A DNA stretch of 64,000 nucleotides from Granulicella sp. S156 (GCF_009766105.1 NZ_LMUH01000006.1:1-64000), one strand, 5' to 3'. Counted from the first letter of the stretch, positions 40,137 through 49,498 are shown. Made by a program: numbers and translations. Notes: generated by a model not told the origin, from the letters alone.

Positions 40137-41846
40137 ATGAAGAAGTGTTCGGTTCTGGGTGCTGTTTTTCTGGTGATGGCCGTTGGCCGCGTACAAGCTC
40201 AAACAACGGCAGCTCAGCCATCGGCCCAGAGCGTGACAACGACGCCCGGCGCGACCGCTGGGCACGGCGCGCAGCAGGATGTGTTGAAACCTCCGACCAA
40301 AGACGACCTGCTGCGAGGCGCCTATGGGCCATACCGTGCGAACAATGACCTGCTCTTCTATCACTTGGATGTGCGTGTCGACCCTGAGGCGAAGTCTATT
40401 GCCGGGACGAATACCGTGCGCTTTCGCATGCTCGCCGACGGCAAGCGAATCCAGCTTGAACTGACGCCTCAGCTCACCATCGACAGCATCAAGCTCGGGG
40501 AAAAGACTCTGCAGTACATCCGCGAAGAGCGGACGGTCTGGATCGACTTTCCGGAGACGCTGCACAAAGGCCAGGTGTATGAGATTGCGTTTGCATACTC
40601 CGGCAAGCCGGTTACGCAGGGGCGCTTTGGATGCTTCTCCTTCGACAAGGACAAGGAGGGCAAACCGTGGATTACGACTGCCTGTGAGGGAGAGGGCGCG
40701 AGCGTCTGGTGGCCCAACAAGGATCAGTGGCGGGATGAGCCCCAGGACGGCATGGAGATCGACGTCGCCGTGCCGAACGGGTTGATGGATGTGTCGAATG
40801 GCCGGTTCGTGAGCAGTAAGGACCTGGGTGACGGCTACACGCAGTGGAAGTGGCTGGTGCACTATCCGATCAACAACTACGACGTGGCGCTGAATATCGG
40901 AGAGTATCAGCACTTCTCAGGCAAGCACGGCGAGACGACGCTGGACTACTACGCTCTGCCTGAGGATTTAGACAAGGCGAAGGCGCAGTTCTCGCAGGTG
41001 CCGCAGATGCTCGATGCGTATGAGCACTACTTTGGCGAGTATCCCTTCGACAAGGATGGATACAAACTGATCGAGGTGCCGTATGCGGGCATGGAGCACC
41101 AGTCGGCGGTGGCCTATGGCAATCACTTTGAGAATGGCTACTATGGCCGCGACTGGACAGGCGTAGGCATCAGCCCGAAATTCGACTTCATCATTATTCA
41201 CGAGAGCGGGCACGAGTGGTTCGGGAACTCGATCACAGCCGCCGATCCTTCAGACATGTGGATTCACGAAGGCTGGACGACCTACATGGAAGTCCTGTAC
41301 GTCGAGTATCGCTGGGGCAAGGCAGACGCGCTGCGCTACGTGAACGGACTGAAGCCGAAGGTGCACAACGAGCGGCCGATCATCACGCCGCGCGGAACGA
41401 ATGCGGAGCCGCCGCAGGACCAGTACTTCAAGGGCGCTCTGATGATCAACACGCTGCGCAGCGTCATCGACGACGACGCGAAGTGGTTTGCTGATATCCA
41501 TGACTTTTATCAGCGCTTCAAGTATCAGAACATCATGACGGAAGATGTCGTCCGTTGGTGGAACGAGCGTACGGGGTTGAATCTGACACCGTTCTTCGAT
41601 GAATATCTGCGCCATGCGGCGCTGCCGGTGTTGGAGCTGCATTTCGACGCCGCGAAGAGCACCATGAGCTATCGCTGGAAGGCCGACGAAGAGGGATTTG
41701 CGATACCTATCAAGGTGGGCGATCCGTCGCACTGGATGCTTGTGACGCCGGCGACGAAGGAGTGGAAGACGATGCCGTGGACAGGGTCCAGGGACGACTT
41801 CAAGGTTGCGACCGATCTGTACTTTGTCGACGTGAAGCAGGAATAG
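40137..41846 (+). CDS. Secreted M1-family metallopeptidase
   Basis: A 569-residue protein with a signal peptide (1-21, ending VQA-QT). The M1 N-terminal beta domain (~55-250) is followed by the thermolysin-like zinc domain: IIHESGHEWFGNSI carries HExxH near residue 353, with the downstream Glu in MWIHEGWTTYMEVL. The usual GAMEN exopeptidase motif is replaced by YAGMEHQSAVAYG, which keeps the Met-Glu pair. It lacks the C-terminal HEAT-like domain of long aminopeptidases, so it is a short form. It is likely periplasmic or secreted peptide turnover. The product has a Thr/Gln/Pro-rich linker (22-45) after the signal. Confidence 0.92.
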   Translation: MKKCSVLGAVFLVMAVGRVQAQTTAAQPSAQSVTTTPGATAGHGAQQDVLKPPTKDDLLRGAYGPYRANNDLLFYHLDVRVDPEAKSIAGTNTVRFRMLADGKRIQLELTPQLTIDSIKLGEKTLQYIREERTVWIDFPETLHKGQVYEIAFAYSGKPVTQGRFGCFSFDKDKEGKPWITTACEGEGASVWWPNKDQWRDEPQDGMEIDVAVPNGLMDVSNGRFVSSKDLGDGYTQWKWLVHYPINNYDVALNIGEYQHFSGKHGETTLDYYALPEDLDKAKAQFSQVPQMLDAYEHYFGEYPFDKDGYKLIEVPYAGMEHQSAVAYGNHFENGYYGRDWTGVGISPKFDFIIIHESGHEWFGNSITAADPSDMWIHEGWTTYMEVLYVEYRWGKADALRYVNGLKPKVHNERPIITPRGTNAEPPQDQYFKGALMINTLRSVIDDDAKWFADIHDFYQRFKYQNIMTEDVVRWWNERTGLNLTPFFDEYLRHAALPVLELHFDAAKSTMSYRWKADEEGFAIPIKVGDPSHWMLVTPATKEWKTMPWTGSRDDFKVATDLYFVDVKQE

Positions 41847-41931
41847 GTCAGGAAGGGCAAAGACAGAGTTGAATCGCTGTCAAGAGCTCTAACCACAGGT
41901 CCCGTCACAGTCAGGCGCTATCATTGAGGAG

Positions 41932-42450
41932 ATGCGTGCGTTCTGTCTGTGCTTCCTCTTATTGGTGACTGGTTGTGGCTATCACGGCGTCGGCTCCGCG
42001 ACGCACATTCCCGCGAACGTGCGTACGCTTGCTGTCCCGATCTTTCAGTCGAAGGTACAGGCGTTTCGCACGGAGACGGTGTTTACTCAGGCGGTGGTAC
42101 GTGAGTTGAACACCCGCACACAGTATCGTGTGCTGACCTCCAGCGGCGGCGAGGCGTCCGCAGATGCGATCCTGCGCGGCACGGTCGTGAGCGAGACAGT
42201 TGCGCCGCTGACCTATGACGCTTCGAGTGGGCAGACGTCGAGCTATCTTGTTACCGTGACGGTGCGGGTTCAATTGGTTGCGCATGACGGCACGGTGCTT
42301 TACAAGAACGATGCCTTCGGATGGCATGAGCAGTACCAGTCGACGCAGGACCTCAGCGGCTTTGTGCAGGAGGACGGTGCGGCCGTGCGGCGCATGGCGC
42401 ATGACTTCTCGGAGGCCCTGGTGAGCGATATGTTGGAGTCGTTCCGATGA
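41932..42450 (+). CDS. lptE: LPS-assembly lipoprotein LptE
   Basis: A 172-residue lipoprotein. The signal ends in a lipobox LVTGC with Cys15, followed directly by GYHGVG, the typical LptE start. The mature part shows the LptE fold (IPANVRTLAVPIFQSK, then a helix, then ADAILRGTVVSE and a strand pair). LptE plugs and supports LptD in the outer membrane. It overlaps the holA start by four bases (ATGA), the conserved lptE-holA pairing seen in many diderm genomes, which raises confidence. Confidence 0.9.
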   Translation: MRAFCLCFLLLVTGCGYHGVGSATHIPANVRTLAVPIFQSKVQAFRTETVFTQAVVRELNTRTQYRVLTSSGGEASADAILRGTVVSETVAPLTYDASSGQTSSYLVTVTVRVQLVAHDGTVLYKNDAFGWHEQYQSTQDLSGFVQEDGAAVRRMAHDFSEALVSDMLESFR

Positions 42451-43589
42451 GCGCCGCTGTCTCGGCCCTGCGCAGTTTCGCTGCTGCGGAGCGGCTGGTT
42501 GCGGAAGTGAGTGGTGACGCCCGAAGGCCGGGCTATGTGCTGCTTGGCGACGAGTCGTTTTTGTATGAGATATGCCGCCGCGGCATCCTTCAGTCATTGG
42601 TGCCGGGTGACTTGCGTGACTTCTGCCTGCACGATCTCGACTTAGCGGAGACGTCGATCTTCGAAGCGCTCGATCTGGCGCAGACGCCGTCGCTGATGGC
42701 CCCGTTCCAGGTGCTGTTTTTGCGCAACATAAAGACGCTGTATGGCCGCGGACAGAAGAAGGATGAGTTTGCGGCCATCGACGAGTACTTCCGCCGCCCG
42801 AATCCGCAGGCGCTGCTGATCTTTGTGGCCGACCACATCAAGCTGCCGCAGGATCTGCGCAAGATGGACATGCAGGACAAGGAGCGGGCGGAACGGATTC
42901 GCGAGACGTTGGGCGATGCCTGCGGCGTGGTGGAGCTGCAGCGGGTGAGCGAAGACGATGCGGTGCGCTGGGTGATGCGCCAGGCCGAGGCCAAGGGTGT
43001 TCGTTTTCAGGAGGACGCCGCGCGCGAGCTTGTCGATGCCCTCGGCGCGGAGATGCTCACCATTCAGAGTGAGCTGGAAAAACTGATGCTGTACGCGGGC
43101 ACACGCGGCGATGAGGCCATCGACGTTGCCGATGTAGAGACGATGGTTGCGGCCGCCAAACAGCGCAGTCTTTATGAGTTGACCGACGCGATCAGCCTGA
43201 AGGACGCCCCGCGGGCGTTGGCGTTGCTGCATGGTCTGCTGAATGCCTCCGATGGCGGCGAGGATGCGGCTATTGGGCACATCTTTACGTTGGCCAAGAC
43301 GTTTCGGCAAATGCTGGTGCTGAACGAGAAACAGGTCAAAGACCAGCGCGCGATGTGGCAGGTGTTGTGGCCTGGGTTCCGCGTCGCGCCGTTTGCCGCC
43401 GATGCGTTGATCGCTCAGGCCCGGCGATATCGTGACCGTGGCGAACTCACGCGCGGGTTGCGGCTGATTGCGAAGGCGGATCTGGAACTGCGCTCGAGCC
43501 CTGCGGATAAACGCCTGGTTCTAGAGCGGTTGGTAATGCGGCTGGCGGGGAAGACGCGTGTGCCTGAGTTGGAGCTGCTGCACAATTAG
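42447..43589 (+). CDS. holA: DNA polymerase III delta subunit
   Basis: A 380-residue clamp-loader subunit. The N-terminal AAA-like domain has GDESFLYEICRRGI near residue 33 and FLRNIKTLYGRGQKK near 90; the characteristic DALGAEMLTIQSELEKLMLYA is at ~192-212 and the collar domain fills the C-terminus with GLRLIAKADLELRSSPADKRLVLE. It opens the sliding clamp during loading. It overlaps lptE by four bases and is translationally coupled. The length is slightly above the usual ~340. Confidence 0.93.
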   Translation: MSAAVSALRSFAAAERLVAEVSGDARRPGYVLLGDESFLYEICRRGILQSLVPGDLRDFCLHDLDLAETSIFEALDLAQTPSLMAPFQVLFLRNIKTLYGRGQKKDEFAAIDEYFRRPNPQALLIFVADHIKLPQDLRKMDMQDKERAERIRETLGDACGVVELQRVSEDDAVRWVMRQAEAKGVRFQEDAARELVDALGAEMLTIQSELEKLMLYAGTRGDEAIDVADVETMVAAAKQRSLYELTDAISLKDAPRALALLHGLLNASDGGEDAAIGHIFTLAKTFRQMLVLNEKQVKDQRAMWQVLWPGFRVAPFAADALIAQARRYRDRGELTRGLRLIAKADLELRSSPADKRLVLERLVMRLAGKTRVPELELLHN

Positions 43590-43619
43590 AACAAAGACAC
43601 GTCACTCGTAAACAGACCG

Positions 43620-44657
43620 TCACTGCGGTGTCAGCGCTCGACGTTTGCCCATCTGGGGCGCGCGCGAGGGGTCGGAAGGCACGGTCGTGGGATCGGTGCG
43701 GATCGCAGGGTCGGGCAAAGGAATGGAAATACCCGAAGGCCGGATGAACGCCTTTGTTTTGTCCAGAGTTACCGCGATATTGTGCTCTCCGCCCGTAGCA
43801 TTGGCCGGTCGGGGGAACTCGAGAATATAGCGGCCACGCACCAGGTCGACGAATCTGTTGAGTGCTTGCGAGAGCTCTTTTCCGTGGAGTTGCAGGATTA
43901 ATCCACCGGTTTGCTGGCAGATGATGTTGAAAGGATTCTCGCTCCCGGCGAATTTATTCCGGAGGGTGGCATCGTAAGATGGAATGCTTAAGCCAGAGAT
44001 GGCTACGCTTTCGCTGGTCGCGAAGCGTTTGAGTTCTGCCCATTTCAATCCGCCCCCGCCGTCGTAACCACTGCTGATGGTCAGGATGACGCGGCGGCCA
44101 GGCAGGCTGGAGAGCTGGCGGGCAATCTCTCCCAGAGCACCCCATAACTGTACGGAGTCTTCGCATGTCGAGTGCATGTTCTTTCCATGTGGTTTAGGCG
44201 ATTGGAGGACAGCATTGATGCTGTGTTCGATCTCTCCGGCATCTGCCGGAATGTCATCGGCCGAGCGGATGAGATTGCAATCCAGGGCATAGATGGAAAC
44301 ATGGTCTTTGGGGTGTAGAGAACCAGGCACAAGGTTGGCAATGTCTTTGCTTAGGGTTGGCGGAAGACTTTTTTGATCAATGCTTACATCGAGCAGAATG
44401 GCGAGCGTGATGGGATCATCGCCCTCGAGCCGAACATGTGTAGGTCGGAACAAGGGGCCGGAGTCCAGGCTTATGTTGAATTTCTGTGCGTCGATCAGGG
44501 GCAATGTCTCCCGCGAAGGGCCGAGCACAAGTGTGGGAATCTGGACGAGGTCGGTGTACACGTGTAGCGTGTAGGGCACGGTATTTTGCGGGCTTTGGGC
44601 CGCCGCAGTCAGACTCAGCAGCATTGCGGCAGGCAGTACTCCACGAAAGCGCCTCAT
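43620..44657 (-). CDS. Acidobacterial-type VWFA-domain secreted protein
   Basis: A 345-residue exported protein: signal peptide 1-20 (TAAA-QS), a short N-terminal beta region (~25-80) ending in a segment like RPTHVRLEGDDPITLAILLD, then a von Willebrand factor A domain (~85-260) whose MIDAS is degenerate (LLDVSIDQ in place of DxSxS). The family of secreted VWFA proteins of this length and start is strongly expanded in Acidobacteria, usually as many paralogues per genome; the ligand is unknown. It is a single gene, divergent from the CocE-like hydrolase (66 bases). Confidence 0.88.
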   Translation of the reverse strand: MRRFRGVLPAAMLLSLTAAAQSPQNTVPYTLHVYTDLVQIPTLVLGPSRETLPLIDAQKFNISLDSGPLFRPTHVRLEGDDPITLAILLDVSIDQKSLPPTLSKDIANLVPGSLHPKDHVSIYALDCNLIRSADDIPADAGEIEHSINAVLQSPKPHGKNMHSTCEDSVQLWGALGEIARQLSSLPGRRVILTISSGYDGGGGLKWAELKRFATSESVAISGLSIPSYDATLRNKFAGSENPFNIICQQTGGLILQLHGKELSQALNRFVDLVRGRYILEFPRPANATGGEHNIAVTLDKTKAFIRPSGISIPLPDPAIRTDPTTVPSDPSRAPQMGKRRALTPQ

Positions 44658-44723
44658 GGCAGCAGTATGGCAGAATGCGTGGAGCGAGTGCTTTCATCGA
44701 AAAGTTTTTATTAGGAGAGTGTG

Positions 44724-46688
44724 ATGCGTGTTGTCTTGAAGTCGGCCATGATGGCCGGTGTTTTCCTGGGATCGTTGACAATGGCTTCCGCGCAGACGCA
44801 GACGCAGACGCCAGCGCCGACTCCTGCTCCTCCGCCTTCTCCGCAGCAGCAGATGCACGACCTGATCGAGTTTGTGAAGACTCACTACACCAAACACGAG
44901 TACCGTGTTGCGATGCGCGATGGGGCAAAGCTCTACACCGTGGTCTACACGCCGGTTGCGGGGCAGTTCAGCGATGCCGGACCCTATCCATTCATGATGT
45001 CGCGCACGCCGTATAGCTGCGGTAACTACGACAATTCCATTTTGCAGCCGCGTGTGACGAACAATGTCACTCTTATCCATAGCGGGTACATCCTCGTCTG
45101 CCAGGATGTGCGCGGTCGCTGGGAGAGCGAAGGAACGTGGGTCGAGATGACGCCGTCGAAGGACGGCAAAGGCATCGACGAATCGACCGACATGTATGAC
45201 ACGGTCGACTGGCTACTGAAGAACGTCCCCGCCAACAATGGCAAAGTGGGCATACAGGGCATCAGCTATCCGGGGTTCTATACGGCAGCGAGCATTGTGG
45301 ACAGCCATCCGGCGATCAAGGCTGCGAGCCCGCAGGCTCCGATCATCGACCTTTGGATGGGCGACGATGCGTACCACGGTGGGGCCTTCATGCTGGATGG
45401 CAACCACTCGTTCTACGCGCCATTCTTTGGCCCCCAGAAGAACCCTTTGAAGGTCGAGCCGAAGAACGACTTCGACTTCGGCATGAAGGATATGTACGCC
45501 TACTACCTGGGTATGGGTACGCTGGCAAACCTCGACACCCCTAAGGGTGGGACGAACGAGTACTTCCACGACCAGATCGTGCACACGACCTACGACGGCT
45601 ACTGGCAGGCGCGCAATCTCGCACCCCACATGCACGGCGTAAAGACCGCTGTGATGGCGGTCGGCGGCTGGTTTGACGCTGAGGATTTGGCGGGACCGGT
45701 AAAGGTCTTTCATGCGATCGACAAGCTGAGCCCTGAGGCGGCTGCGAACACTCTGGTCGAAGGCCCCTGGGTGCATGGCGGATGGGCACGCGGTCCAGGT
45801 TCATCGCTGGGAGACATCCACTTCGGCTCAGAGGCGTCGGCGTTCTATCGCGAGAACATAGAGGCTCCGTTCTTCGCGCACTATCTGAAGGATGCGGACT
45901 GGACCCCGCTGCCCAAGGCCTATGTATTCGAGACCGGAAGCAACGTATGGAAGAAGTACGATGCGTGGCCTCCCAAGCAGGCAGAGGCGAAGACGATCTA
46001 CTTCCAGCCCGGCGGCGGCCTTGCCTGGACCGCTCCGAAGGCTCGCGACAGCAAGGATGAGTATGTAAGCGATCCGGCGCATCCGGTGCCGTTTACCGAG
46101 TACACCACCGACGACATTCCGCAGCGCTACATGGACGACGATCAGCGTTTTGCAGCGCGTCGGCCGGACGTGCTGGTGTATGAGACCGAGCCGCTGACGG
46201 AGGATGTAACCGTAGCCGGCCCGGTGAAGCCGAAGCTGAAGATTGCATCCACCGGCACAGACTCGGACTTCGTCGTGAAGCTGATCGACGTGTACCCAAA
46301 CGACTACAAAGACCCAGACGAAGAGGCGAATGAGGGCAAACATGTCACAGCAGCTCCGCCGGTGTTTCTGCAGGGCTACGAGATGATGGTGCGCGGCGAG
46401 CCAATGCGCGCCAAGTTCCGCAACTCGTGGGAAAAGCCCGAGCCTCTGGCTCCAGGCAAGGTGACGGACGTCGAGTTCACCATGCAGGATGTGAACCACA
46501 CGTTCCTGAAGGGGCACCGCATCATGGTGCAGGTGCAGAGCTCCTGGTTCCCACTGGTGGACCGCAATCCGCAGACGTTTGTGGACATCGCCAAGGCCAA
46601 GCCCGAAGACTTCAAGAAAGCCACCGAGACGGTGTTTCATCAGGCAGATGCAGCGAGCGGGATTGAATTGTTGGTGTTGCCGAAGTAA
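44724..46688 (+). CDS. Secreted CocE/NonD-family hydrolase
   Basis: A ~654-residue hydrolase of the X-Pro dipeptidyl-peptidase/cocaine-esterase type. Signal peptide (ending ASA-QT) then a Gln/Pro/Thr linker. The alpha/beta-hydrolase core has the nucleophile motif GISYPGFYT (~180), a VGGWFDAEDL Asp region (~315) and a GPWVHGGW His region (~350). The C-terminal jelly-roll domain (~440-650) ends HRIMVQVQSSWFPLVDRNPQ. Probably a periplasmic esterase or acylase; the substrate cannot be deduced. The ATG at 44724 is chosen because TAGGAGA lies at good spacing; a GTG three bases earlier is possible. Confidence 0.9.
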   Translation: MRVVLKSAMMAGVFLGSLTMASAQTQTQTPAPTPAPPPSPQQQMHDLIEFVKTHYTKHEYRVAMRDGAKLYTVVYTPVAGQFSDAGPYPFMMSRTPYSCGNYDNSILQPRVTNNVTLIHSGYILVCQDVRGRWESEGTWVEMTPSKDGKGIDESTDMYDTVDWLLKNVPANNGKVGIQGISYPGFYTAASIVDSHPAIKAASPQAPIIDLWMGDDAYHGGAFMLDGNHSFYAPFFGPQKNPLKVEPKNDFDFGMKDMYAYYLGMGTLANLDTPKGGTNEYFHDQIVHTTYDGYWQARNLAPHMHGVKTAVMAVGGWFDAEDLAGPVKVFHAIDKLSPEAAANTLVEGPWVHGGWARGPGSSLGDIHFGSEASAFYRENIEAPFFAHYLKDADWTPLPKAYVFETGSNVWKKYDAWPPKQAEAKTIYFQPGGGLAWTAPKARDSKDEYVSDPAHPVPFTEYTTDDIPQRYMDDDQRFAARRPDVLVYETEPLTEDVTVAGPVKPKLKIASTGTDSDFVVKLIDVYPNDYKDPDEEANEGKHVTAAPPVFLQGYEMMVRGEPMRAKFRNSWEKPEPLAPGKVTDVEFTMQDVNHTFLKGHRIMVQVQSSWFPLVDRNPQTFVDIAKAKPEDFKKATETVFHQADAASGIELLVLPK

Positions 46689-46712
46689 GGCTGATCGCGA
46701 AGAAGGAGTCAG

Positions 46713-46743
46713 GGCCGCGAGAGAATCGCGGCCTTCTCTTTTA
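46713..46743 (+). terminator. Terminator of the CocE-like gene
   Basis: GGCCGCGA/TCGCGGCC around a short loop, followed by TTCTCTTTT, 25 bases after the stop codon. It overlaps the end of the convergent Fic gene region. Confidence 0.82.
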
Positions 46744-47328
46744 AAGAAGCCGTTTGCGGATGAGTGCGGCGAGGGCTGAGCTGTCTCCTGCTGCATAGCT
46801 GATGCGCGAGGCGTGATTATTTTCTTCCGGCTCGAGTCCGGTCCATACCAGGCGATGACCCGCAGTGAGCGCGAGCGTTCGTATGAACTCTCTTTGAGCC
46901 CGGCCATTGCCCTCGCGGAAGGCATGAACGGCGTTGATCTCCCCTAGATAATGGCCTGCACGGAGAGCAAAACGGTCAGGATCTAACTGTTTGAGATGGC
47001 TCTCGGTACGCAACGCATTGAAGATCGTTTCGAGCGAAGGGATGATGAACTGCGGTGGCGGAAATCCGAAAGAGTTGGTCCGTGAAGTCGTGACTTCACG
47101 GAAGTCGCCTGCCCAGGGGAAGATGTCTTGAAAGATGTAACGATGGATCGCGCGGAGATGGGGAATGTCGAACTTGCCAGCGACTGGTTTCTCGTAAAGC
47201 AACATTAGACGCCCGGTGGCATATTCGGACGCTTTGCGGGTCAATTCGGCCGGATCGATAGCTCCAAGCTTGTTCTTTAGAATGCCGTGTTGTTCATCGA
47301 ATTGCGAGTCTACCAACTGCGGCTTCAT
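46741..47328 (-). CDS. Fic-domain toxin (AMPylase family)
   Basis: A 195-residue Fic protein. The Fic core motif is HAFREGNGRAQREF at residues 135-148: the catalytic His and the GNGR anion-binding loop are intact, with Ala in place of the usual Pro after His. A FPWAGDFREV segment near 70 and a flap (TNSFGF) near 84 are typical of class I toxins. Such proteins transfer AMP (or another nucleotide part) to targets such as gyrase subunits. Its inhibitor is encoded 3 bases upstream. The stand-alone small size fits a VbhT/FicT-type TA toxin rather than an effector. Confidence 0.9.
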   Translation of the reverse strand: MKPQLVDSQFDEQHGILKNKLGAIDPAELTRKASEYATGRLMLLYEKPVAGKFDIPHLRAIHRYIFQDIFPWAGDFREVTTSRTNSFGFPPPQFIIPSLETIFNALRTESHLKQLDPDRFALRAGHYLGEINAVHAFREGNGRAQREFIRTLALTAGHRLVWTGLEPEENNHASRISYAAGDSSALAALIRKRLL

Positions 47329-47331
47329 TGG

Positions 47332-47550
47332 CTATTTGCGAGCGTTAGCGAAGATGGTTTCTACCAGTTCGTGCATGCTCACATGCCCTTCGACGAACTT
47401 CTGCATTAACCCAATCGTTTCGCCGGACGGCAGTTCACCTTCTGCAGCCATTGTTCCGAGCACAGAGTCGACAGCTTGTTGACGGTCATTTCGTTTGGAT
47501 TCATCGAAGGCTGCGACTGCGGGAACGGGTACCACTTGAGCGGCGACCAT
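47332..47550 (-). CDS. VbhA/FicA-like antitoxin
   Basis: A 72-residue protein directly upstream of the Fic gene (3-base gap). Residues 33-38 read TMAAEG, an exact match to the inhibitory (S/T)xxxE(G/N) motif, whose Glu blocks nucleotide binding in the Fic active site. A second helix (SGETIGLMQKFVEGHVSMHELVE) follows, typical for the VbhA fold. The N-terminal ~25 residues are a Val/Ala/Pro-rich extension. It forms a class I Fic toxin-antitoxin module with its partner. Confidence 0.87.
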   Translation of the reverse strand: MVAAQVVPVPAVAAFDESKRNDRQQAVDSVLGTMAAEGELPSGETIGLMQKFVEGHVSMHELVETIFANARK

Positions 47551-47733
47551 GGCAATCTCCTACTTCTATTTTACGCTCGCTACGGTATTGAAAGGGCCTA
47601 AAATCTCCTGACATAGCGTTGTCAGGTGGATACTTTTACCATTCGAGTAGTGGGAGTTTTTAAGACTCTCAACTTCGTTCTGGCCTGCTGAAGGCAGGTC
47701 TACAACTAGAGCATGAGTAGGTAACTATTCATG

Positions 47734-47773
47734 GGAGAAAAATGCCCGCTTATGGAGAAAAATGCCCGCTTAT
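47734..47773 (+). repeat. 20-bp tandem duplication of a gene start
   Basis: GGAGAAAAATGCCCGCTTAT occurs twice in perfect tandem (47734-47753 and 47754-47773). Each copy carries the ribosome site and the first four codons (ATG CCC GCT TAT) of the DUF1330-like gene. The upstream ATG reads only 12 codons to a TAA. Confidence 0.9.
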
Positions 47774-48058
47774 ATCGTAATCACCCGCGAAAAGACTCGA
47801 GATCAAACTCAGTTGGATCAGTATAAGAAACTGGCTTCTCCCAGTTTCAAGGATCACCCGGTTATCTTTCGCGCTCGCGAGGGCCGTCAGGAAGTATTGG
47901 AAGGACCCGCGGCGGAAAATATTCTTATTCTCGAATTTTCCAGCTACGAAGACGCGAAGGCCTGGTATCACAGCCCGGAGTATCAGGAAGCGAGCAAACA
48001 CCGCTTCCAGGGCGGAGACTACCGTTTCATCCTCACGGAAGGTATCAGTGGGGCATAG
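47762..48058 (+). CDS. DUF1330-like (YciI-superfamily) protein
   Basis: A 98-residue dimeric alpha/beta-barrel protein of the DUF1330 type. It starts MPAYIVITREKTRDQTQLD, has FRAREGRQEVLEG in the second quarter and the signature LEFSSYEDAKAWYHSPEYQEASKHR near residue 58-82. The enzymatic role is unknown in the family. The start region is tandemly duplicated (20 bp), so ribosomes could also load on the upstream copy and read only 12 codons; the second copy is the productive one and provides GGAGAAA seven bases before ATG. It is divergent from the Fic TA pair. Confidence 0.85.
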   Translation: MPAYIVITREKTRDQTQLDQYKKLASPSFKDHPVIFRAREGRQEVLEGPAAENILILEFSSYEDAKAWYHSPEYQEASKHRFQGGDYRFILTEGISGA

Positions 48059-48078
48059 CCCCCTGATGCCGATGGAGG

Positions 48079-49368
48079 CTATGCCTTGTCGAACGGATGC
48101 TCCAGACTGGGACTCTGGGGCGTGAACAACTCCGCGCCATTCTCAGTGATGTGCATGTCATCTTCAAGGCGAACGCCGAACTTACCTTGCAGATAAATTC
48201 CCGGCTCATCGGAGAAGACCATGGTGGCAGCCAGCTTCTGGGTATTGCCGCCGACGAGGTAGGGCCACTCGTGCATGTCCAGCCCAATGCCGTGGCCGAC
48301 GCGGTGAGTGAAGGAGTCGTATCCGGGGCCATAGCCCGCATCGATGATGACCTTGCGAGCCGCTGCGTCTACGGATTGCGCCTCGACGCCCGGCCGGGCC
48401 GCCGCGAGCGCTGCAGCCTGCGCGCGGTGGACGATGTCGAAGACAGTGCGCTGTAGATCGGTCGGCGTGCCGTAGACAAAGCTGCGCGAAATGTCCGAGG
48501 TGTAGCCGTCGACGGTGCAGCCGTCGTCGATAAGCACCATCTCGTGCTCGTGAATGGTCTGTGGTGTTCCGAGGCCGTGCGGTACAGCGGTGTTCGTGCC
48601 GGTCTGGCAAGAGGCATCGCCCTGCACGCCGCAGCGCTCGTAGGCTTTGGTGATGAGATCGGAGAAGCGGTGGTTGGTGTCTCCGGGGCCGCATGAAAGA
48701 TACACGGCCCTGTAGACATCGAAGGTGATGCTATTAGCCAGGCGCAACAGGGCAAGCTCCGCAGGCGATTTCAGCGAACGGCAACCTGCGGTGACCGGCG
48801 TTGCGGAGACCAGCTTAAGCGCCGGGCAGGCATGGGCGATGGCGTTTGTGAAGGCGAACTGAGTGTGCTCCTCAATCCCCAGCGTCCCCGTCGCGACGGA
48901 GCTATCGGCCAGCGCATGCTGCAGGGTAGCGTACGGGTCTTGATTTTCCTGCCAGAGATAGCTCAGCGTCGTATCGTGCTCCGGAAAGTTGCGCTGCGCC
49001 TCGTTGAGGCGGTCACGCTCCAGGTGCGGGCAGATGACGAATGGCGCGGCGGCCTGCGGAATGACATAGGCGAAGAGCCGTTCCGACTGCCCCCAGCGCG
49101 TCCCCGTGTAGTACTGGAGCGAGGCTCCGGTGGTGATGAGGATGGCGTTCAGACCATTCTGTTTCATCAGGTCGCGGGCCAGGTCCAGCCGCGAGTTCCG
49201 CTCGTCGACGGTGATGGGGACGATGTCTTTACGGCGGTCAGCGAGCGCCAGAATAGGCGCGGGTAACGAGGGTTCGCAGGGCTGTGGGGCAGGTTTTTGC
49301 TGGGCGTGGAGCGCGAGTGTTGGCGCTGTGGCAGCGGCGGTGAGCAGAAATCGGCGGCGAGAGACCAT
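48079..49368 (-). CDS. Tat-exported M24 (Xaa-Pro) metallopeptidase
   Basis: A 429-residue secreted aminopeptidase-P-like enzyme. The start at 49368 gives a twin-arginine signal (VSRRRFLLTAAATAPTL) ending HAQQ; the longer open frame to 49725 runs antisense to fbp and is not real. The creatinase-type N-domain (~55-190) is followed by the pita-bread domain with metal ligands in IDDGCTVDGYTSDISR (two Asp), HRVGHGIGLDMHE (His), DEPGIY (Glu) and VRLEDDMHIT (Glu). Cofactor-folded export via Tat fits a metalloenzyme. It is convergent with the DUF1330-like gene and divergent from fbp. Confidence 0.92.
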   Translation of the reverse strand: MVSRRRFLLTAAATAPTLALHAQQKPAPQPCEPSLPAPILALADRRKDIVPITVDERNSRLDLARDLMKQNGLNAILITTGASLQYYTGTRWGQSERLFAYVIPQAAAPFVICPHLERDRLNEAQRNFPEHDTTLSYLWQENQDPYATLQHALADSSVATGTLGIEEHTQFAFTNAIAHACPALKLVSATPVTAGCRSLKSPAELALLRLANSITFDVYRAVYLSCGPGDTNHRFSDLITKAYERCGVQGDASCQTGTNTAVPHGLGTPQTIHEHEMVLIDDGCTVDGYTSDISRSFVYGTPTDLQRTVFDIVHRAQAAALAAARPGVEAQSVDAAARKVIIDAGYGPGYDSFTHRVGHGIGLDMHEWPYLVGGNTQKLAATMVFSDEPGIYLQGKFGVRLEDDMHITENGAELFTPQSPSLEHPFDKA

Positions 49369-49498
49369 GGCAGAATTGTAGGTCGAAAATCCGGGCAATG
49401 CTTGCTGGCTACCGGTGCGATTAGCGGGAGTGTGGGTTGGCGAGGCTAGGGTCACGGTGCTATGTTCGGGCTTGATTCGAGAATGTAGTGGAGACGAG

